DNA from: CALLPQ01 sp964421675
Lineage (GTDB): Bacteria; Pseudomonadota; Alphaproteobacteria; Caulobacterales; Parvularculaceae
Direction: 5' to 3'
Assembly: GCA_964421675.1 (NCBI GenBank)
Contig: CAYQXV010000001.1
Location: forward strand, 80,365-144,364
DNA: 64,000 nucleotides
Shown here: positions 63,873-64,000 of the stretch, one piece after another
Numbering within the stretch: position 1 is the first letter of the stretch
How the letters are laid out: each line of letters begins with the position of its first letter
Translations under genes and position numbers: made by a program
Notes under the pieces: model-generated
What the model was told of the DNA's origin: nothing
Database searches by the model: none
The model's input: only the letters and a program-made list of their open reading frames with translations

Positions 63873-64000
63873 TAGCTTATTTTGATGCCCCTGATTTGTC
63901 TGTTTTTCGAACTTCGTTCGAGCGGGGCACCAATTTAATAGCTTGTTTTGATGCCCCTGATTTGTCTGTTTTTCGAACTTCGTTCGAGCGGGGCACCAAT
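63873..64000 (+). repeat. 66-bp tandem repeat of tRNA-like units after tRNA-Leu
   Basis: The unit repeats at 63873 and 63939 with one difference in the shared part; the second copy runs off the window. Each contains GCCCCTG, as at the tRNA 5' end, a hairpin TCGAAC-TTC-GTTCGA, then GAGCGGGGCACCA, like the tRNA T-arm and 3' end. GCCCC and GGGGC can pair like a short acceptor stem. Confidence 0.85.

Noticed and set aside
63873..64000. CRISPR array
   Set aside because: The 66-bp units are direct tandem copies with no unique spacers and contain tRNA-like ends; no cas gene is present.
1..64000. Mobile elements or prophage genes
   Set aside because: No transposase, integrase, phage structural or toxin-antitoxin gene was recognised in any frame.

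Overview
The window looks like about 64 kb of alphaproteobacterial chromosome, most like a Hyphomicrobiales (Rhizobiales)-type genome. The evidence is gene content and order: miaB-phoH-ybeY-corC-lnt-XRE, tsaB-rimI-fur, DUF3576-leuS-lptE-holA, a divergent polysaccharide deacetylase followed by rppH, hslU-smr-mltA-Tim44-fxsA-secB, hslV/hisBHAFE, and the RegB/RegA/SCO redox cluster. Base composition is moderate, coding density is very high, and no transposase, integrase, phage or CRISPR gene was seen. The species cannot be named from this sequence.

Layout. 1-2.9 kb: a tail-anchored protein resembling prephenate dehydratase, a small membrane protein and a lysophospholipid acyltransferase-like protein. 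2.9-9.6 kb: hslU, Smr protein, mltA, Tim44-like, fxsA, secB, a membrane cytochrome c and arsC. 9.6-17.6 kb: an OmpR-type regulator, an L,D-transpeptidase, a YggS-type PLP protein, a ThiE-like protein, a polysaccharide deacetylase, rppH, a TusA-like protein and a pair of exported proteins (Sel1/peptidoglycan-binding and beta-helix). 17.6-23.8 kb: infC, nitroreductase, dodecin, NifU-like protein, maeB, an SDR and a small membrane protein. 23.8-28.3 kb: an ABC exporter whose permease is fused to an M1 aminopeptidase, with its ATPase. 28.4-34 kb: phosphotransferase, RegA/RegB, a SCO protein and a PHB depolymerase. 34-40.3 kb: the miaB-to-XRE run. 40.3-48.6 kb: porin, DUF3576, leuS, lptE, holA and a nitrilase. 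48.7-57 kb: tsaB, rimI, fur, a PiT-like carrier, hemH, an FkbM methyltransferase, dnaJ and dnaK. 57.3-64 kb: a ComM/YifB ATPase, hslV, hisBHAFE, ExoD-like protein, tRNA-Leu(CAA) and a tandem repeat built from tRNA-like sequence.

The genes are mostly housekeeping: protein quality control (HslUV, DnaKJ, SecB), envelope construction (MltA, Lnt, LptE, L,D-transpeptidase), tRNA modification (MiaB, TsaB), histidine synthesis, redox control of respiration (RegBA, SCO, cytochrome c) and carbon storage (PhaZ, MaeB). The two halves of the HslUV protease lie at opposite ends of the window, and fur and miaB are also separated. This suggests local rearrangement.

The most interesting signals are five. (1) infC probably starts at a non-standard ATC codon. 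(2) A 66-bp tandem array of shrunken tRNA-like units follows tRNA-Leu. (3) The 9-mer GGCCATACC is over-represented and clustered in and around comM. (4) A membrane-anchored, apparently non-catalytic relative of prephenate dehydratase is present. (5) A divergent PiT-type carrier is present. I did not find a clear-cut new multi-gene defence or metabolic system.
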